This document shows positions 14,601 through 26,460 of a DNA stretch of 64,000 bases, piece after piece. The position numbers and the translations under genes were made by a program. Every line of letters begins with the position of its first letter. The first letter of the stretch is position 1. The stretch is from Loxodes magnus (lineage: Eukaryota > Ciliophora > Karyorelictea > Loxodida > Loxodidae): NCBI GenBank assembly GCA_946699065.1, contig CAMPDV010002010.1, positions 1 to 64,000 on the forward strand, written 5' to 3'. A model generated the notes under the pieces. It saw nothing but the letters and a program-made list of their open reading frames with translations, had not been told where the DNA came from and ran no database searches.

Positions 14601-15737
14601 AGTTACTCATGACACGTCAACTCCATCAGGATTTTTTTTGTCCGCTACCATGCTAATTGGAATTTCAATTAAACTATTGTCTGGTATGTTAGTAGTTCCA
14701 TCAGGCCAAATTATTTATTCCTAATACACTATGGAAGTTAAATTAACGATTCCCACTACTTTAACTTTATTAAGTTGTACATTCAAAATTTAAAGCTAAA
14801 TATTTTGACTAGAAAATAGCTTCTATGCCAAATCTTTCACTAATTCATTGTTGATATATTTCTACTCTTTTAATGTCTTTGCCATCTACTCTAAAAATAG
14901 GTCTATACAATGAAGTTAGTATTCATTCTCATTCCTAGTAATTTCCGTTCCAAAGCTAAAACCTACGAATCCGTTTATATTCTAGATATCATGTAAATTC
15001 CAGATCTACCAGGAGTTTTAAATATTCATTATAAAAGCTTTTATTTCATAGTTTTATTGCGAAATCAAATTTAAAAAGGATTCAAAGTTATAGCTGATAG
15101 TACTATAAAATTTCCTTATTCCTTTTATTTAAATATCTTAAGAAATATCTTCTAAATTTATCTTTTCAATGCCAAAAGCAGGAATTATTCATTAATATTC
15201 TAAATTTCTTAGAGCTGATTAAATTATTGAAGGTTCACTTCCTGTAAATTAATCTGTAAAGTATCCCAAGGATTTTCATTTAAATTATTCTAAGAACTTT
15301 ATTATTACTTTAGTAAGAGATTCAGTTGAAGGAAGGATAAAATGACTGAACTTACTATTTAAAATAATTTTGTTATTTTACTCCTTTGAAACTATGTGAA
15401 TTATCTTATTTTAATGAGCTCAAATAGAAATTAAATAGGTAAGTTAGTAGCTTTTTGACATATCAATGATCATGTCTAATTTTAATTTCTCTAACTTTAA
15501 TGTAAAATAGTTAAAGTTTTTAGTTATATTTCTATTTACCTTAATTTACTCAAATTCTAGTTATATATCTTAATTTCTAAACCTTTGCATATTTTAAAAG
15601 TGGTTGCTTAAAGTTTCTTCCTTTTCTTCTTTAGAAGCGTTGATATCCTAAGATTGTTCATAAATAAAAACTATTTTTAAAGCTTTTACCTTGACTATAA
15701 CTAAAATAATTAGCAATATAGATAATTTAGCTTTCAT
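11646..15737 (-). CDS. LIVBP/ANF-receptor-like multi-pass membrane receptor (copy B)
   Basis: The start codon at 15737-15735 opens a signal peptide (MKAKLSILLIILVIVKVKA). Two LIVBP-like ligand-binding regions follow, then about nine membrane segments with an EF-hand-type loop, D-x-N-x-N-G-S-L-E-x-x-E, at about residues 945-956. The frame stays open over the whole alignment with copies C and D using TAA/TAG=Q and TGA=W; the distance from start to the conserved MSSWDF motif is 2460 nt, the same as in copy D. The family's usual terminal TGA is out of frame here because of a 2-nt difference near 11836, so reading continues to an in-frame TGA at 11648-11646 (about 1363 residues). The true end may differ. 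It is likely a surface chemoreceptor, with ligand unknown. It lies in the left arm of the large inverted repeat. Confidence 0.8.
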
Positions 15738-17003
15738 TTATTAAAGGAAGCTTAAATTAGTAAATATTTCTAATAAATTATTAGTGTAATTAAAATAAAT
15801 AACTAATACCTTTAATTTAATATTTAATCTATCAACTATTATAGTTGTTTTATATGTCTATTAGCTATTTTCAAAGTTACTGTTAACTTTTAATTAAATA
15901 GCTTCTAATTATTTTAGTTAATCTAAGCATCTATTTTAGCTTCCTTTAATTACCATTATATACTTAGTAAACTTTAATAAAGCATAGCTTTAATTTTATT
16001 TAGATGCTCTTATATATCACCTATTTATTTTAAGGTGAAATAATCACTTTTCATTCTTTCTAAGGATTCTTACTCAGAAACCTTATATAATAAAGTGAGT
16101 AAACTAGATAGCTGAAAAATATAAGAAGTATAGTTAGCCTAATAAGTATTTTAATTTATATCAATAACTAAATATAAGCAATCAAACTTTATTATTTAAA
16201 AAATTAAATTCAGAATATCAAGCAAGAAAGTGGTGATAATTAAGCAACCAATAAGTAAAAATTATAAAATAAACTAATTGGAGTATTAGCTATTTAGACT
16301 CTATAGAACAAATTTATATTCATTCGATCTTTCTATATTTTTATATTCCTCTCCTTAGGCAAAATTCTTTAGCAATACTAAAGTTTGTCTTTCCTTAAAA
16401 GTATATTTAATAAGTATCTTCTAAATTATAAAAAGGAAATTTAGCTTTCTTTCTGTTAAGTAAATAAAGTATGAAATGAAAGAGAAGGAAAAAATAATTA
16501 AAAAGAATATTTTTGAATAAAGAGATTTGGGATTATTATTAAAATCTAGATAATTTGCTAACATTTTATGTTTTCAATCTTTCATAACCAATTATAAAAA
16601 TTATACTCAAATAGCATGAATATTTAGATTATCTGATAAATTGAATATTATTAGATATTCATTTTAGTTATTTATAAAATATAAAGACAAATTCATATAA
16701 ACTAAAGGAAATTAATCAGATTTTGATGCTACTTTTGTTTTTCTTATTTATACTAGAATGATATGATGATTTCGTAGAAACTAAATAAAATTATCAAAAG
16801 CTTATAGATAAAGGTATAAATTTAATTTATAATTTTCCAGATTCTTAAAAGATTAAAGATTTCTTCATATTTTTCCTCATTGCAAGCTTAAATTTATTTT
16901 TATATTAATTGATTTTAAGTGGAAAACATAAACTTACCTTTGGATGAAAGAACATTTAATCTTTATAAGTTTTATAAAATAGAATATTTTAGAACTTTTT
17001 GTT
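15738..17003. other. Upstream region of receptor copy B
   Basis: A+T-rich, closely matching 58730-60248 in the right arm apart from a 252-bp segment present only there. No gene is recognised. The conservation reflects recent duplication rather than evident coding function. Confidence 0.6.
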
Positions 17004-17870
17004 TAATTTCAATCAATTTTAATTAATTAATTAATTATAAATTAAATGTTAAAAAGAATTTAGAATTCTCTGGGATTTCAACCAGGTACTTGCTGCCATT
17101 TTCTTAACGAGGATGGATATCACGACCTTCTTGATTAAGTGGTAGGTAACCACTGTTGATTCTCAGTCTATCCAGAAAATATTTTTCTCTTATAAATTCC
17201 ATTTGATGTAATTCAAAGTTTGTTAATTTAAGTTCATGTTCTGTTTTGTTCTTTTTCGTTCAATTTTTTTCAGGTTATACATTTCCTTAATAAATGAAAT
17301 CTTGATTTGCATTATCAACATTGTTTAAGTTCTTATCTTGATTAATTTTTTATAAATATCTTGCTTTCTATCTTTTCTAATCTTTTTATTATATTCTAAT
17401 CTTAAATTCCGATTATGAGATTTCTTCTTTTTTTATTTAAGTTGGAGTTTTTTCTAATTCCATTATTTGATTATTGGGTAAGTTTGATTAAGATTATCTT
17501 CATAATTATTCTTCTGTTATTAATTGATTTTATATTAGTTATTTTCTTAAGATTGTTAATTCATTATCCTGAAAATCAATATTACTCATAAGTTCTCTTA
17601 TTTATATGCTTTAGTTATATATGGTTTCTTCGTATCGGGAAATTTATTTTTTCATTTGTTCGACTTAATTTTAGAGTTTTTAATATGGATCATTTTTTTA
17701 TTCTTCTATTTATTATATTCCAACCATCACTTTACCTTTGGAAGAAGAACTAGATTCTGATGTAGTCATCTACTTTTATTTTTCTTTGCCTGCCTTTCTT
17801 TTGGCTTTTCTATTTTAGTTTCTAGAAAGGAAAATCGACTATTCCGATTTTTTAAATTATAATTTCAATC
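17004..17870 (-). mobile_element. Short retroelement-like copy with coiled-coil/zinc-knuckle ORF (left-arm copy)
   Basis: Minus-strand copy of the unit at 57840-58729. It is flanked by the 11-bp direct repeat GATTGAAATTA (on + as TAATTTCAATC at 17004-17014 and 17860-17870) and has a TTAA-repeat tail at its 3' end. Both arms share it, so insertion preceded duplication of the arm. It encodes a basic N-terminus, a serine cluster, a coiled coil and zinc-knuckle sequence. It looks like a broken copy of a non-LTR, ORF1-type element; no reverse transcriptase is present. Confidence 0.7.
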
Positions 17871-18601
17871 ATCTTTTATATTTATTTTTAATTAGAGTAA
17901 TATCTTTCATAATTTTTAAATACATAAATCAAGTTTTCATTTTTACCTCATATGTTTTTATTTATTTCTTTAGACTTTGATAATTTTTTTACCTGTTAAA
18001 TTTAAATAATTATGATTTATATCTTTAAATATAAGAAATGCTTGACAATATTTGGTTTTATAAGTTTATTAATAATATATTTGAGATATTCCGTGTAAAA
18101 ATTAAGATGAATATAAATAAAAATTATTATTTTTGCTTTATATGTTTATTGCTGATATAAATTAAGACATTCTGTTATTTAATGCTCTTATAAGTACTTT
18201 ATCTTTTTCATAAACCTAAAAAGGTTTCTGAGTTTTAATTTGAACATTCAATGTCTTTATTATTATTTTCAATTCTTAGTGAATTATCTTTATGCTTATA
18301 TCCTCTTTATCTTTTTTATAACTTTTTTATTTATAGACTTATTCTAATTTAAGACAGTATATTTTCTCTAATTCCTCATTACATTCTTTCATTTTTTATT
18401 CTTTATATTTCTTTTTTATTTTTAATCCTTTTTTGTAGTATTTTTTAATTAAAATCAATGATTTCTTTTGTAGATTTTTCCATGGAAATTAATATAATTC
18501 CATCTTTTCTGTCTTGGTTTTTATTAAGGATTTTTATTTCCTCTATTTAGAAAATAGATGACAAATTACTTCAAGTAAAGCTTTTATAATATCTACTAAA
18601 A
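17871..18601. other. Conserved inter-element DNA of the left arm
   Basis: Matches 57118-57839 of the right arm in reverse complement. Some frames look mildly protein-like in the right arm, but single-base length differences between the arms break every frame I tried, so I do not call a gene. Confidence 0.5.
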
Positions 18602-19212
18602 GAAAGAGAGAAAGAAAGAAGAATAAAAGCTCACCATATGTCCTCTTCTAATTAACTCTCTTCTTAGCCTTAAAACAATAACTATAATGAAAAATGAAAA
18701 TAAACAAAAATAAACATTTAAGACTCTAAAAATGTTGAAAAACTTAAGAATTAATATGAAATGTAAACATTAAGCAAAATGGTAATGCATTTTGAACAGA
18801 GCAAATAAAAATTTCTTAATTAGCCCTAATAGTTATTAATCTCCAAAAGGAGTTATAAAAATTGAACAAGGTAAATTTATAACTCAAAAAAAGCTGAGAG
18901 AAAAAAGGAGCAGTAATATACTAAGAACGGTATATGGTCGTTTTCTGAAATATTCAAAATCAATGAAAAGAATAAACAGCGCAACTTAATAAAAGAATAA
19001 TTTTATAAAAAAATTAATTAGAGAAATTAAGAGATGAGCCAATTTATAATGGAATAATGAGAGTGAATATCAAAAAATAGAAGATAAATTAACTAATATC
19101 CAAAATAAAATCCTTCAAAAAACTTGTTTTTACTATGATATGAAAATTAAAAAATCCAAATCATATAAGATTTTAAAGAGTAAAGGAAGAAATGATGGAA
19201 TATATACTAAAA
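18602..19212 (+). other. 611-bp segment present only in the left arm, flanked by TACTAAAA
   Basis: The right arm reads straight across this site (about 57110-57117), while the left arm has 611 extra bases bounded by the 8-bp direct repeat TACTAAAA (18594-18601 and 19205-19212). No terminal inverted repeats are obvious; it begins with a GAAA-rich run. A lysine-rich frame from ATG 18687 reads through most of it under the local code (for example KKLREKRSSNILRTVYGRFL), but open frames are cheap here. It is either an insertion in the left arm or a deletion from the right. Confidence 0.7.
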
Positions 19213-19487
19213 AAGTTTCATTACCATATTTTCCTAATTAAACTTGCAAATCGATTTATTCTTAAATTTTGTTTATTTATCTTCTATTTATTCTATTTTT
19301 CTTCTGTTTTTTGTTCTAATTATAGTTTATATTTTAGAAAATTTTGATTATTACATAATTCAAAAAGTATTTAGATCTATTCTATCGACAAGAGCCTTGC
19401 TTAAATTTCTTAATGTTTGGAAATGCTTCCATTATTTCTCCACTATCTTTCTTGAATTTTAATATAATTTTATTAAATTATGAATAT

Positions 19488-20231
19488 TAATATTTTATAT
19501 AGGAAAAAGCTATATAAAAATTAAACTTTTATTTTATTTCTATAAATAAAAAATATCTATTTTAAACATAAAGTTCAAGATGATAGAATGATATACTAAT
19601 AACTATTTGACTTTATCCATCCATCAAATTAAATTCTAAGTTTCTTAAATTGAAATACTAAAATTATGCTTTTTCCATTATAAAGATTAAAAACTATTTT
19701 ATGCTTTTATATAAATATCTAATTGGAGCTATAATTAAAAATATTAAGATAAATTCTTTATAATTTATTTATAAGCAATAATAATAGTTTATCTAATTAA
19801 GAAAATTTAATTATTATATATGAATATAATAATGCTTAATGTATAAATTAATACAAATTAAAAACTTTTAATTAATTATTAATTTAATATGATAAATAGT
19901 CAATATAACTTCATTTTTCAATCTATTAAATATAAAAATCATTTAAGCTTAAGAAAGTTAATTAATAAATTTAAATTTACATTTAAAAAATAAATCGTAA
20001 GAGAGAGTTTTGAGATTAAGTAAATAAAATAGAGTTATAATAATGGTTTTAAGCCTGAAATAATTTTATCATAAAGTTTTACATATTTAAAGTGTTACAT
20101 GAGTCTTACATTAATTTAGTGATTATTTTCCTTTATTAAGTTTTCTAGTTTATTAAATGGTTTATCTAATTTTAATTTTCTTTCTTTATTTTTCTATAAT
20201 TAATAATAAAGTTATTAATTTTTTATTATAT
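19488..20231. other. 744-bp A+T-rich segment present only in the left arm, flanked by ATAT
   Basis: In the right arm the flanks are directly joined (TGAATAT-AATTAAAAAG, reverse complement near 56826-56845). In the left arm they are separated by 744 bp with ATAT at 19484-19487 and 20228-20231. It is almost pure A+T-rich sequence with no recognisable gene, resembling a ciliate internal eliminated sequence in composition and short TA-rich bounding repeat. Confidence 0.65.
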
Positions 20232-20240
20232 AATTAAAAA

Positions 20241-20526
20241 GATGGTGGGAGCTGAGATTGACCTTCTGAATCATACTTTCTGGTTTTATGGCTAGGAACA
20301 AGTTCCTTTCCTTTCGCTGAGAAAGTCCCTGGTCAAAGTCAACCTTTGTAAGGGAACGCCTTCCTTTTGATTATCCACTCCTGGTAGGGGCTTGAAGCCT
20401 GGCTGCCCATAGCGATGGAGCTCCCTGGCAGCTGCTTTTCGAAAGCAACAGGATATCCCCATTATCCCATGAAGGGAGTGTTGGTGTTGTTAAACTGTAA
20501 GAAGTTGCCGTCCAAAACTCTTTAAG
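20241..20526 (-). ncRNA. G+C-rich candidate structured RNA, left-arm copy
   Basis: This 285-nt island is far more G+C-rich than its flanks and matches 56541-56825. The pairings seen in the other copy (GGGAGCT with AGCTCCC, TTGACC with GGTCAA) are preserved here, while the terminal 6-bp hairpin is weaker. I could not assign it to SRP, RNase P, U3, telomerase or a spliceosomal RNA. The minus strand is favoured because that orientation follows the tRNA pair and ends in a T5 run. It may be the degenerate copy. Confidence 0.5.
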
Positions 20527-21035
20527 TTAAAATTAATTAATAAATTTTTTATTATTTAATAAATAAATTTCATTTCAATAACTATAAAAGTTTTAAGGAT
20601 AAACAAACAAACCCTCTATATTAAATATTATCTATAAAAGGAATATCTTAATTAATTTATATAAAAATTGCAATGGTTTATTAAATAGCCAAATTATTTA
20701 TTCAATCAATTTTCCGCTTAAATTATAGAAATATATTTACTCGAAAATTTAACTTTTTACCTCTTTTAAGATAATTTACTTTCTATCTAATTTTAAATTT
20801 ACTTATCGATGTTTTAAATATCATATCAGCTACATAAATTTAAGTGATTCTTGCCTGTCATAGATTTAAAATAAGGGGTATTTTCTATGATTTTCGCTTT
20901 ATTTCTTTATAAAAAATTTATAATAATACTTTTAATTAAACTATTTTAAATGTAGTTAATAATGTATATGGTTAGCTTTATAATAAATTATTTTATATAG
21001 CTAAATTTAATTATAATGATTATAATTAAAAAAAG
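20527..21035. other. A+T-rich spacer between RNA candidate and tRNA pair
   Basis: No gene is recognised. The sequence is conserved with 56051-56540 in the other arm. Confidence 0.55.
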
Positions 21036-21106
21036 CGACTCTACAGGGATTTGAACCCCAATTTTGGGCTCCGTAGGCCCACGTGCTACCCTTACACCAT
21101 AGAGCC
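21036..21106 (-). tRNA. tRNA-Arg(ACG), left-arm copy
   Basis: A 71-nt cloverleaf: acceptor GGCTCTA/TAGAGTC, anticodon stem TGGGC/GCCCA with loop CTACGGA, so anticodon ACG, and discriminator G. A T7 run follows as a Pol III terminator. It lies 60 bp downstream of tRNA-Leu on the same strand. Confidence 0.93.
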
Positions 21107-21166
21107 TCTTATCATTCTTATACTATCATACTCTTAAATTATTTAGTAACTACGTTAGATATAAAA

Positions 21167-21250
21167 TGGCAGCTGTGGGATTCGAACCCACGCGCACTAG
21201 TGTGCAACAGATCTTAAGTCTGTCTCCTTAACCGACTCGGACAAACTGCC
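21167..21250 (-). tRNA. tRNA-Leu(UAA), left-arm copy
   Basis: An 84-nt type II tRNA with anticodon stem ACAGA/TCTGT, loop CTTAAGA (anticodon UAA), a variable-arm hairpin GCAC-ACTA-GTGC and T-loop TTCGAAT. It reads UUA, a codon favoured in such A+T-rich DNA. It is the first gene of the Leu-Arg pair. Confidence 0.95.
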
Positions 21251-21272
21251 TTAAGATTACTTCTATAACTAG

Positions 21273-21352
21273 TTTATTAATTCTATTATCTATTTATTAA
21301 CTCTATTATCTATTTATTAATTCTATTATCTATTTATTAATTCTATTATCTA
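21273..21352. repeat. 20-nt tandem repeat, four units, at the inverted-repeat edge
   Basis: Four consecutive copies of TTTATTAATTCTATTATCTA, with one substitution (unit 2). The array starts where homology between the inverted arms ends and is absent from the right arm, so it may mark the rearrangement breakpoint. Confidence 0.9.
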
Positions 21353-21570
21353 TTTAAACTAAAAATGATCTAAAATCAGATAAAGATTTACCTGAAGTTT
21401 CTAATTATAATTTCTATAAACTATAGAGATATTTTCTTATAGATTTAATTATTTGTGAAATTATTGTTAAGATAGGAAGCTATTTAAAATAATTTTATAA
21501 AGCTTACTATGATATTAACTTTTTTATTAACGTTTAGTTATATTAACTAATTATATAATAAATTTAAGTT

Positions 21571-22435
21571 TAATTCCTAAATAATAATAATATTAGAGTT
21601 TAAGAAATAAAAAATGGATTAATCTCTTCGACTCTCAAAGAATTAACTTAAAAACCTAAAGAGAAAAGCGGCAAAAGAAATTTAGAAAAAACAATAGCAA
21701 CGAGAGGAGTCAAGTTCGTCATCAGAAGGTAAAATGATGGTAGGATCTATAGAGATAAGATAACCTAAGAACGAATCTGATCAAAAACTTTAAATTTAAC
21801 TAGATCAAATGTAAAAATTAATTTCAAAGTATGAAGAAATAGCTTATAACTAAGGAGAAAAATAAGGGAATTAATGAATAGCATAGAGGATTAAAACAAC
21901 GAATTATTAATACTCAGAAGACAGCTCATTCAAAGCAATTTGATAACGGAAGAACAACTCTGAACTTAGTCACAATAAAACTTTAAATATGACACGAAAA
22001 TGGAAATAGAAAAAATACCAATAGAATTAAAAACAGAATTGAATCCAGAAAAAGAAATGATTGCTACAAGTTTCATTAAAAGATTAGAAAATAAATTATC
22101 ATAAAAAAGAACGGAATAAAGACAATAATACAAACTTTGTTGATGTTGCAAATCAAATCAACGTATTTTAAAAAACTGTTGATAATGAAAGAAAATAAAC
22201 GAATAAGAGCAAAAAAGAACATGGAGACAACTCAATAAACTATGAATAACTCCAACAGGGATCTTCAAATAAAAGCTTTTTGCAAGACCACTTGAACGGT
22301 TACAGTGGTAACCTTCCACTTAATAAAAAGGTCGTGGATCACACCCACGTTAAAAAAACTGTCCGCAGGAACTGGTTGCAATTCCAGAGAATGCAAAACT
22401 CTACTAACTTTAAGTATATTATTATTATTATTATT
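21571..22435 (+). mobile_element. Short retroelement-like unit, first of a head-to-tail pair
   Basis: The frame from ATG 21614 encodes a basic start, a serine cluster (REESSSSSEGKMMVG), a coiled coil and zinc-knuckle-like sequence. A C-terminal KGRGSHPR/IPEN region resembles the unit at 57840-58729. The unit begins just after TAATTCCTAAATAATA (21571-21586) with AATATTAGAGTTTAA (21589-21603) and ends in an ATT-repeat tail at about 22418-22435. It looks like an old, broken copy of a non-LTR ORF1-type element. No reverse transcriptase was seen. Confidence 0.65.
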
Positions 22436-23438
22436 AATATTAGAGTTTAAAAAAAATGGTTGAAGGTTTCAAGTCAGGTTTCTATACCACCTCTTCCTAA
22501 GCCAAAAAGGAAGGGAGGAAGCAAGAAACCAAGTCTTAATAATCTTAACAATCTTCTCTATCACAACCTTAACCAACACTGAACTAACAACTTGGAATCT
22601 AACAAAACGAACGAAAGCCAACCTTGAAGAATATACACACGGAAACTCCAACCTCAAGTGAGAAACCGAGGAAACAGATGAAGTCTGTTCTCCACCAGGA
22701 GGTATCAGAGTTCAACCCTTCTGGTCAGATGAGCATGGAGTAGCTCATCAAAGTGGTACTAAACCTCCAGGAAGAGGTTAAGAGATTGAAGAAGGACAAT
22801 GATATGCTGATGGCAAAGCTAGACCTAGCAGAAGAATTGAGTCAAAACTTATATCCTTGGAAAGAGATCTTAACGCCTTTTGGAATATCTCACAAAGTCA
22901 GACTAACGAATCCTAAAATTAGCTTTAGAAACAGACTGAACTGGATAACAGACTCGGAAAAGTAGAAGAGAAGTTGTAAACTTTTAAGAAAGATTAAAGC
23001 GAAACTGGAGCTATACAAATGGAAATCGAAGCCTAGAAAGAGCAAAAAAAGTAAGGAAAATTATTCAAAATAAAAAAGAAATGTTTCTGCTGGAGAAGCG
23101 TATGACATTTTTATCGGAAGTGTTAGAAATTCTAATAGAAATAAAGAAACTATTGGATAAAAGAACAACAAAAAAAGAAGAAAGAAGAAGCAAGAATGAA
23201 AAGAATGTATTGCAACCCGGATGGTTCAATATACAAGATCAAGATGGAACCATATCAAGTAAAAGGAAGGAAAACCTGGAGAAACCCGAGTTTCCAATCT
23301 CGCTAAAATTGGACGTCCCAAACATTTATATTTAACAGCAGGGAGCACGAACTGCTGTCCTCCTGACGGGATTGGAAATCCCTAAAACGGAAAACTCAAA
23401 ATTAATATTATTATTATTAATATAATTCCTAAATAATA
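22436..23438 (+). mobile_element. Short retroelement-like unit, second of a head-to-tail pair
   Basis: It starts with the same AATATTAGAGTTTAA (22436-22450) as the upstream unit, then ATG 22456. The N-terminus MVEGFKSGFYTTS resembles MEGFKRSFYTTS of the unit at 24924-25840, and KPRKQMKSVLH is shared with it, followed by a coiled coil. The end has an ATT-repeat tail and TAATTCCTAAATAATA at 23423-23438, identical to the repeat before the first unit. The 16-bp duplication thus brackets both units. It is probably a broken copy, from a different subfamily than its partner. Confidence 0.65.
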
Positions 23439-24923
23439 GTTATCTATTCTTTAGATTATTTATAAAGAAATAATTTAATTTCAAAATGTTTTTTATTTAA
23501 TATTTTTCTTCGAGTTTTTTTTGATTTTTCAAAAGATTAAAATTTTATCTCATACATTGAGCTAGATAAATATTTAATAACTTAAATTTTTAATTTCTTC
23601 AAAAAATTCTAAAAAATTAAAAATTTAGAATTTAACTTAAAGCTAAATTGCTATAAATAATTGTTTCTAATTAATGATTATATTCCATGTAGATGATTAT
23701 AGTTAAAAATATAATTTTCTTAAATTCTACATTTTATGATTCTAATTTTTTTCTTCTTGAAAATATTTCTCAATTTACTCTTGCAACTATTAATGATTAC
23801 TTTCCTTTTCCTTTTTTCTTTAATTCTTAGACTTCCTTTTTATTTCATCTGTATTTTTATTAGCATTCTTTTTGTCACTTTATAGTTTTTTCGAATTTTT
23901 ATTACTACTGGATTTTAAAAGTCTTTTTATTTCTTATTATACAGTTCAGTTATCTGCTTGAGCATCATCTACTATTGATTACTATAATTTTTTACTTAAC
24001 TATAAGATTAATATAACTTTTCTTTCTTTACAATTTTTTAGTATTTGGAAATAATTTTCTTGCGAATGTTTATAACTATGGATATATTTATTTATAAGTT
24101 TTCAAATCTATTTATGATTAAGTTTTTATAGTTCAAAATTTATTATAATAGATTCCTTTATCAAACACGTTATCACTTTGAGCTATCTATTATCTAATTT
24201 ATTTATAAACTATCTCTTCAAATATTCTTCTTTTCAATTTATGATATTTCATCTTTATAAATTCTCGATCTTGATAAAGAAATACAGGTGAGTACGATTT
24301 CTGCCTAATAGTTATAATTAAATTTATAGACTTGCTAATGAATTAATTATCTTCCTGTTAGACTTAAAAACTCTATGGTTCCAATAAGTTTGCTCATTAA
24401 GATAACTGCTCTTAACTTTATTTTCTTAATTTACTATCAAAGATATCAGTAAATGTTTAACTCCTATTCCTCATAACTTCTTTTAATAGCTCAAAAAGCA
24501 TCCAAAGTTATTTTTTTTATTTTTAAAGAATTCTTTAAAAATACATGTAGATATATCTCCAAACGTGTCTACTTTTAGGAAAGAGTTAGAAATGTTTCTG
24601 ATAAATTACAAGAAAAAAAAATAGAAAGACTAATAATTTATAACCAAACATACTTTAGTTAGCAATTTACTTAAAAACATTAATCAGAAATAGACCTGAA
24701 ATCAAAAATTTCACTAAAATTTACAAAGAAGAAGACAATTTTTAGTTGGAAAAAAGTAAATAAAGATATTTATAGGCATAAGATAACAAATACATTTTGA
24801 GAATCGATAATAGATAGAAAAAGAAAATAAGCGAAGTGAAAAAAGAGTTATGATGTTTATAAACTGAGATAAAATTAAGCATCTGATTTAAATCAGAATC
24901 TTCTTATAATAGCAAAATATTAA
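23439..24923. other. A+T-rich spacer between retroelement-like units
   Basis: T-rich on the plus strand, with no gene I can support. Lysine-rich minus-strand frames exist but match nothing I recognise. Confidence 0.5.
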
Positions 24924-25840
24924 AATGAATTACTATTATTATTAACAAAAATGTTTGGCCCTCTTGTATGTATTTCAACCTATTTCTAGCCAGCCTCCAG
25001 ATTACTCCGGAGGCTAAATTAAATGTTCGTACTCCATACACTATCTTGTCTTGCTTGTTCTTAAAACTTCTAGTATCTCTTCCATTACTAGTTGCCTTTT
25101 TTCTTTTTTATATTCCCAAGAGCGTTCATCCATAACTTTTCTCTATTCCTTCTAAGTTTGGGCTGCTACTACCTCTTCCTTTTTTCCTAGTGCTATCTTT
25201 GCTTTTGTCGGTAACTATGTTTGAAATTTAGGAATTTTCTATACTTCCTTCTCAAGTGTTCTTTTGAGCCACATTAGTAGCAGAATTTCACTTCTTGCTT
25301 GTATAAAGGCTTGTTAATTTTAATTTCTTCGATTTCCATTTTGTCTTATTTCTAATTCCTAGATTCAATTTACTTTTGCAATGTTTGCTGATTTTATACT
25401 AGCTGTTGCAATTTACCGTCAACTTCTCTGAATTTTTAATTTTGATTCTGAGATTATCTGTTCTGACTCTGAGATATATTCCAGAAAGCGCTTAGTTCTC
25501 TCCTGAGACATGAGTCTTGATTCGATTTCCTATTGCTTGTTCAGATTCTCATTTAATTTGTCATAGTCCTTTTTCAGCTTCCTGACCTCGTAGTGAAGAA
25601 CAGACTTCATCTGCTTCCTTGGTTTCTCTTATGAGGTTGGAATTGGTGCATTTGCTATCATCTAAGCTATTCCTGTTCCTCCAGGTTATTAGGATTAAGG
25701 AAGAGGTTGATGTTGAGGTTGAGGTTGAGGGAAAGAAGACTATCCAAGATTGGATTCAGGTTTCCTCTCTAACTTTTTGGAGGTGGTGTAGAAACTTCTT
25801 TTGAATCCTTCCATTTTATATAATTTTTTTTAATGAATTA
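24924..25840 (-). mobile_element. Short retroelement-like unit with zinc-knuckle sequence
   Basis: The minus-strand frame from ATG near 25815 begins MEGFKRSFYTTS, followed by a PQPQPQHQ stretch, the shared KPRKQMKSVLH block, a long coiled coil and CYQCGSKEH zinc-knuckle sequence. The 3' end has a G+C-rich hairpin (AGCCTCC/GGAGGCT) and a short TAA-repeat tail. Direct repeats AATGAATTA flank it (24924-24932 and 25832-25840), supporting target-site duplication. It is a broken copy, probably non-LTR, lacking a reverse transcriptase. Confidence 0.68.
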
Positions 25841-26460
25841 ATACATTACCTTCAGTCAATCCAACTTGCCTCATATTATACTTTAAATAGCTTCTATTAA
25901 AAAATTATAGGGAGTTGAAGGTTAAAATTGAAATAAATAATAAAATTCTTAGTGAATCTTAAAGATTATCTTAGCCTTTATAAGTTTAGGATGAGTAATA
26001 AGTGATATATTATAATCCTTTAATTTTAAATAGAAAGTGTAATTTTGCTAGTAGTATCATTATACATTTTGTGGATTTTATTTTAACCATTTCCTAGTAA
26101 ACCAATTTTATACTCTTTTTTCGTTAAATAAAAATTAGATAATTGAAATTAATTAAAGGGATAAGTAAGAAGGGTGAAAATTAAAGAAATTAAAGAGGTG
26201 ATGGGGAAAGGTAATAGATGTATAATTAGTATCTCATTTTTATTAGATTTATATTTTATTATATCTGGAATAGACTAATTATTTAGTCTTTACTTAGTAG
26301 TTTCCTCCACTTATTAGTATATTATTTAAAGTTGATACACTAAAGTTAGGATTGAATAATTTATTAGAAATTTAGTAGCCTCAATTTAATAATTTTCCTA
26401 CATATTGATTTATTAAAATAGATAATATAATTAATAAATAATTTATAGAAGTAATCTTAA
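25841..26460. other. A+T-rich spacer upstream of the middle tRNA pair
   Basis: No gene is seen. Only the last 25 bases or so before the tRNA are shared with the other two tRNA-pair copies. Confidence 0.55.

Larger units (their letters stand above)
11982..21275 (-). repeat. Large inverted repeat, left arm
   Basis: Reverse-complemented, this segment matches 55805-64000 in order: tRNA-Leu, tRNA-Arg, G+C-rich RNA candidate, zinc-knuckle element, receptor gene. The outer edge near 21275 is sharp: both arms share TTAATAAACTAG and then diverge, with a 20-nt tandem array beginning here. The inner boundary given is only the point matching the window end, so the arm may extend further left. The left arm carries two extra segments (18602-19212 and 19488-20231) and lacks one present on the right. 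The two arms are separated by about 34.5 kb. Confidence 0.9.

Noticed and set aside
21273-21352. CRISPR-like array
   Set aside because: The repeats are contiguous without spacers and sit in eukaryotic DNA; this is a simple tandem repeat.
22469-22657. Minus-strand ORF opposite the second retroelement-like unit
   Set aside because: Shadow of the plus-strand coding frame; no independent motif.
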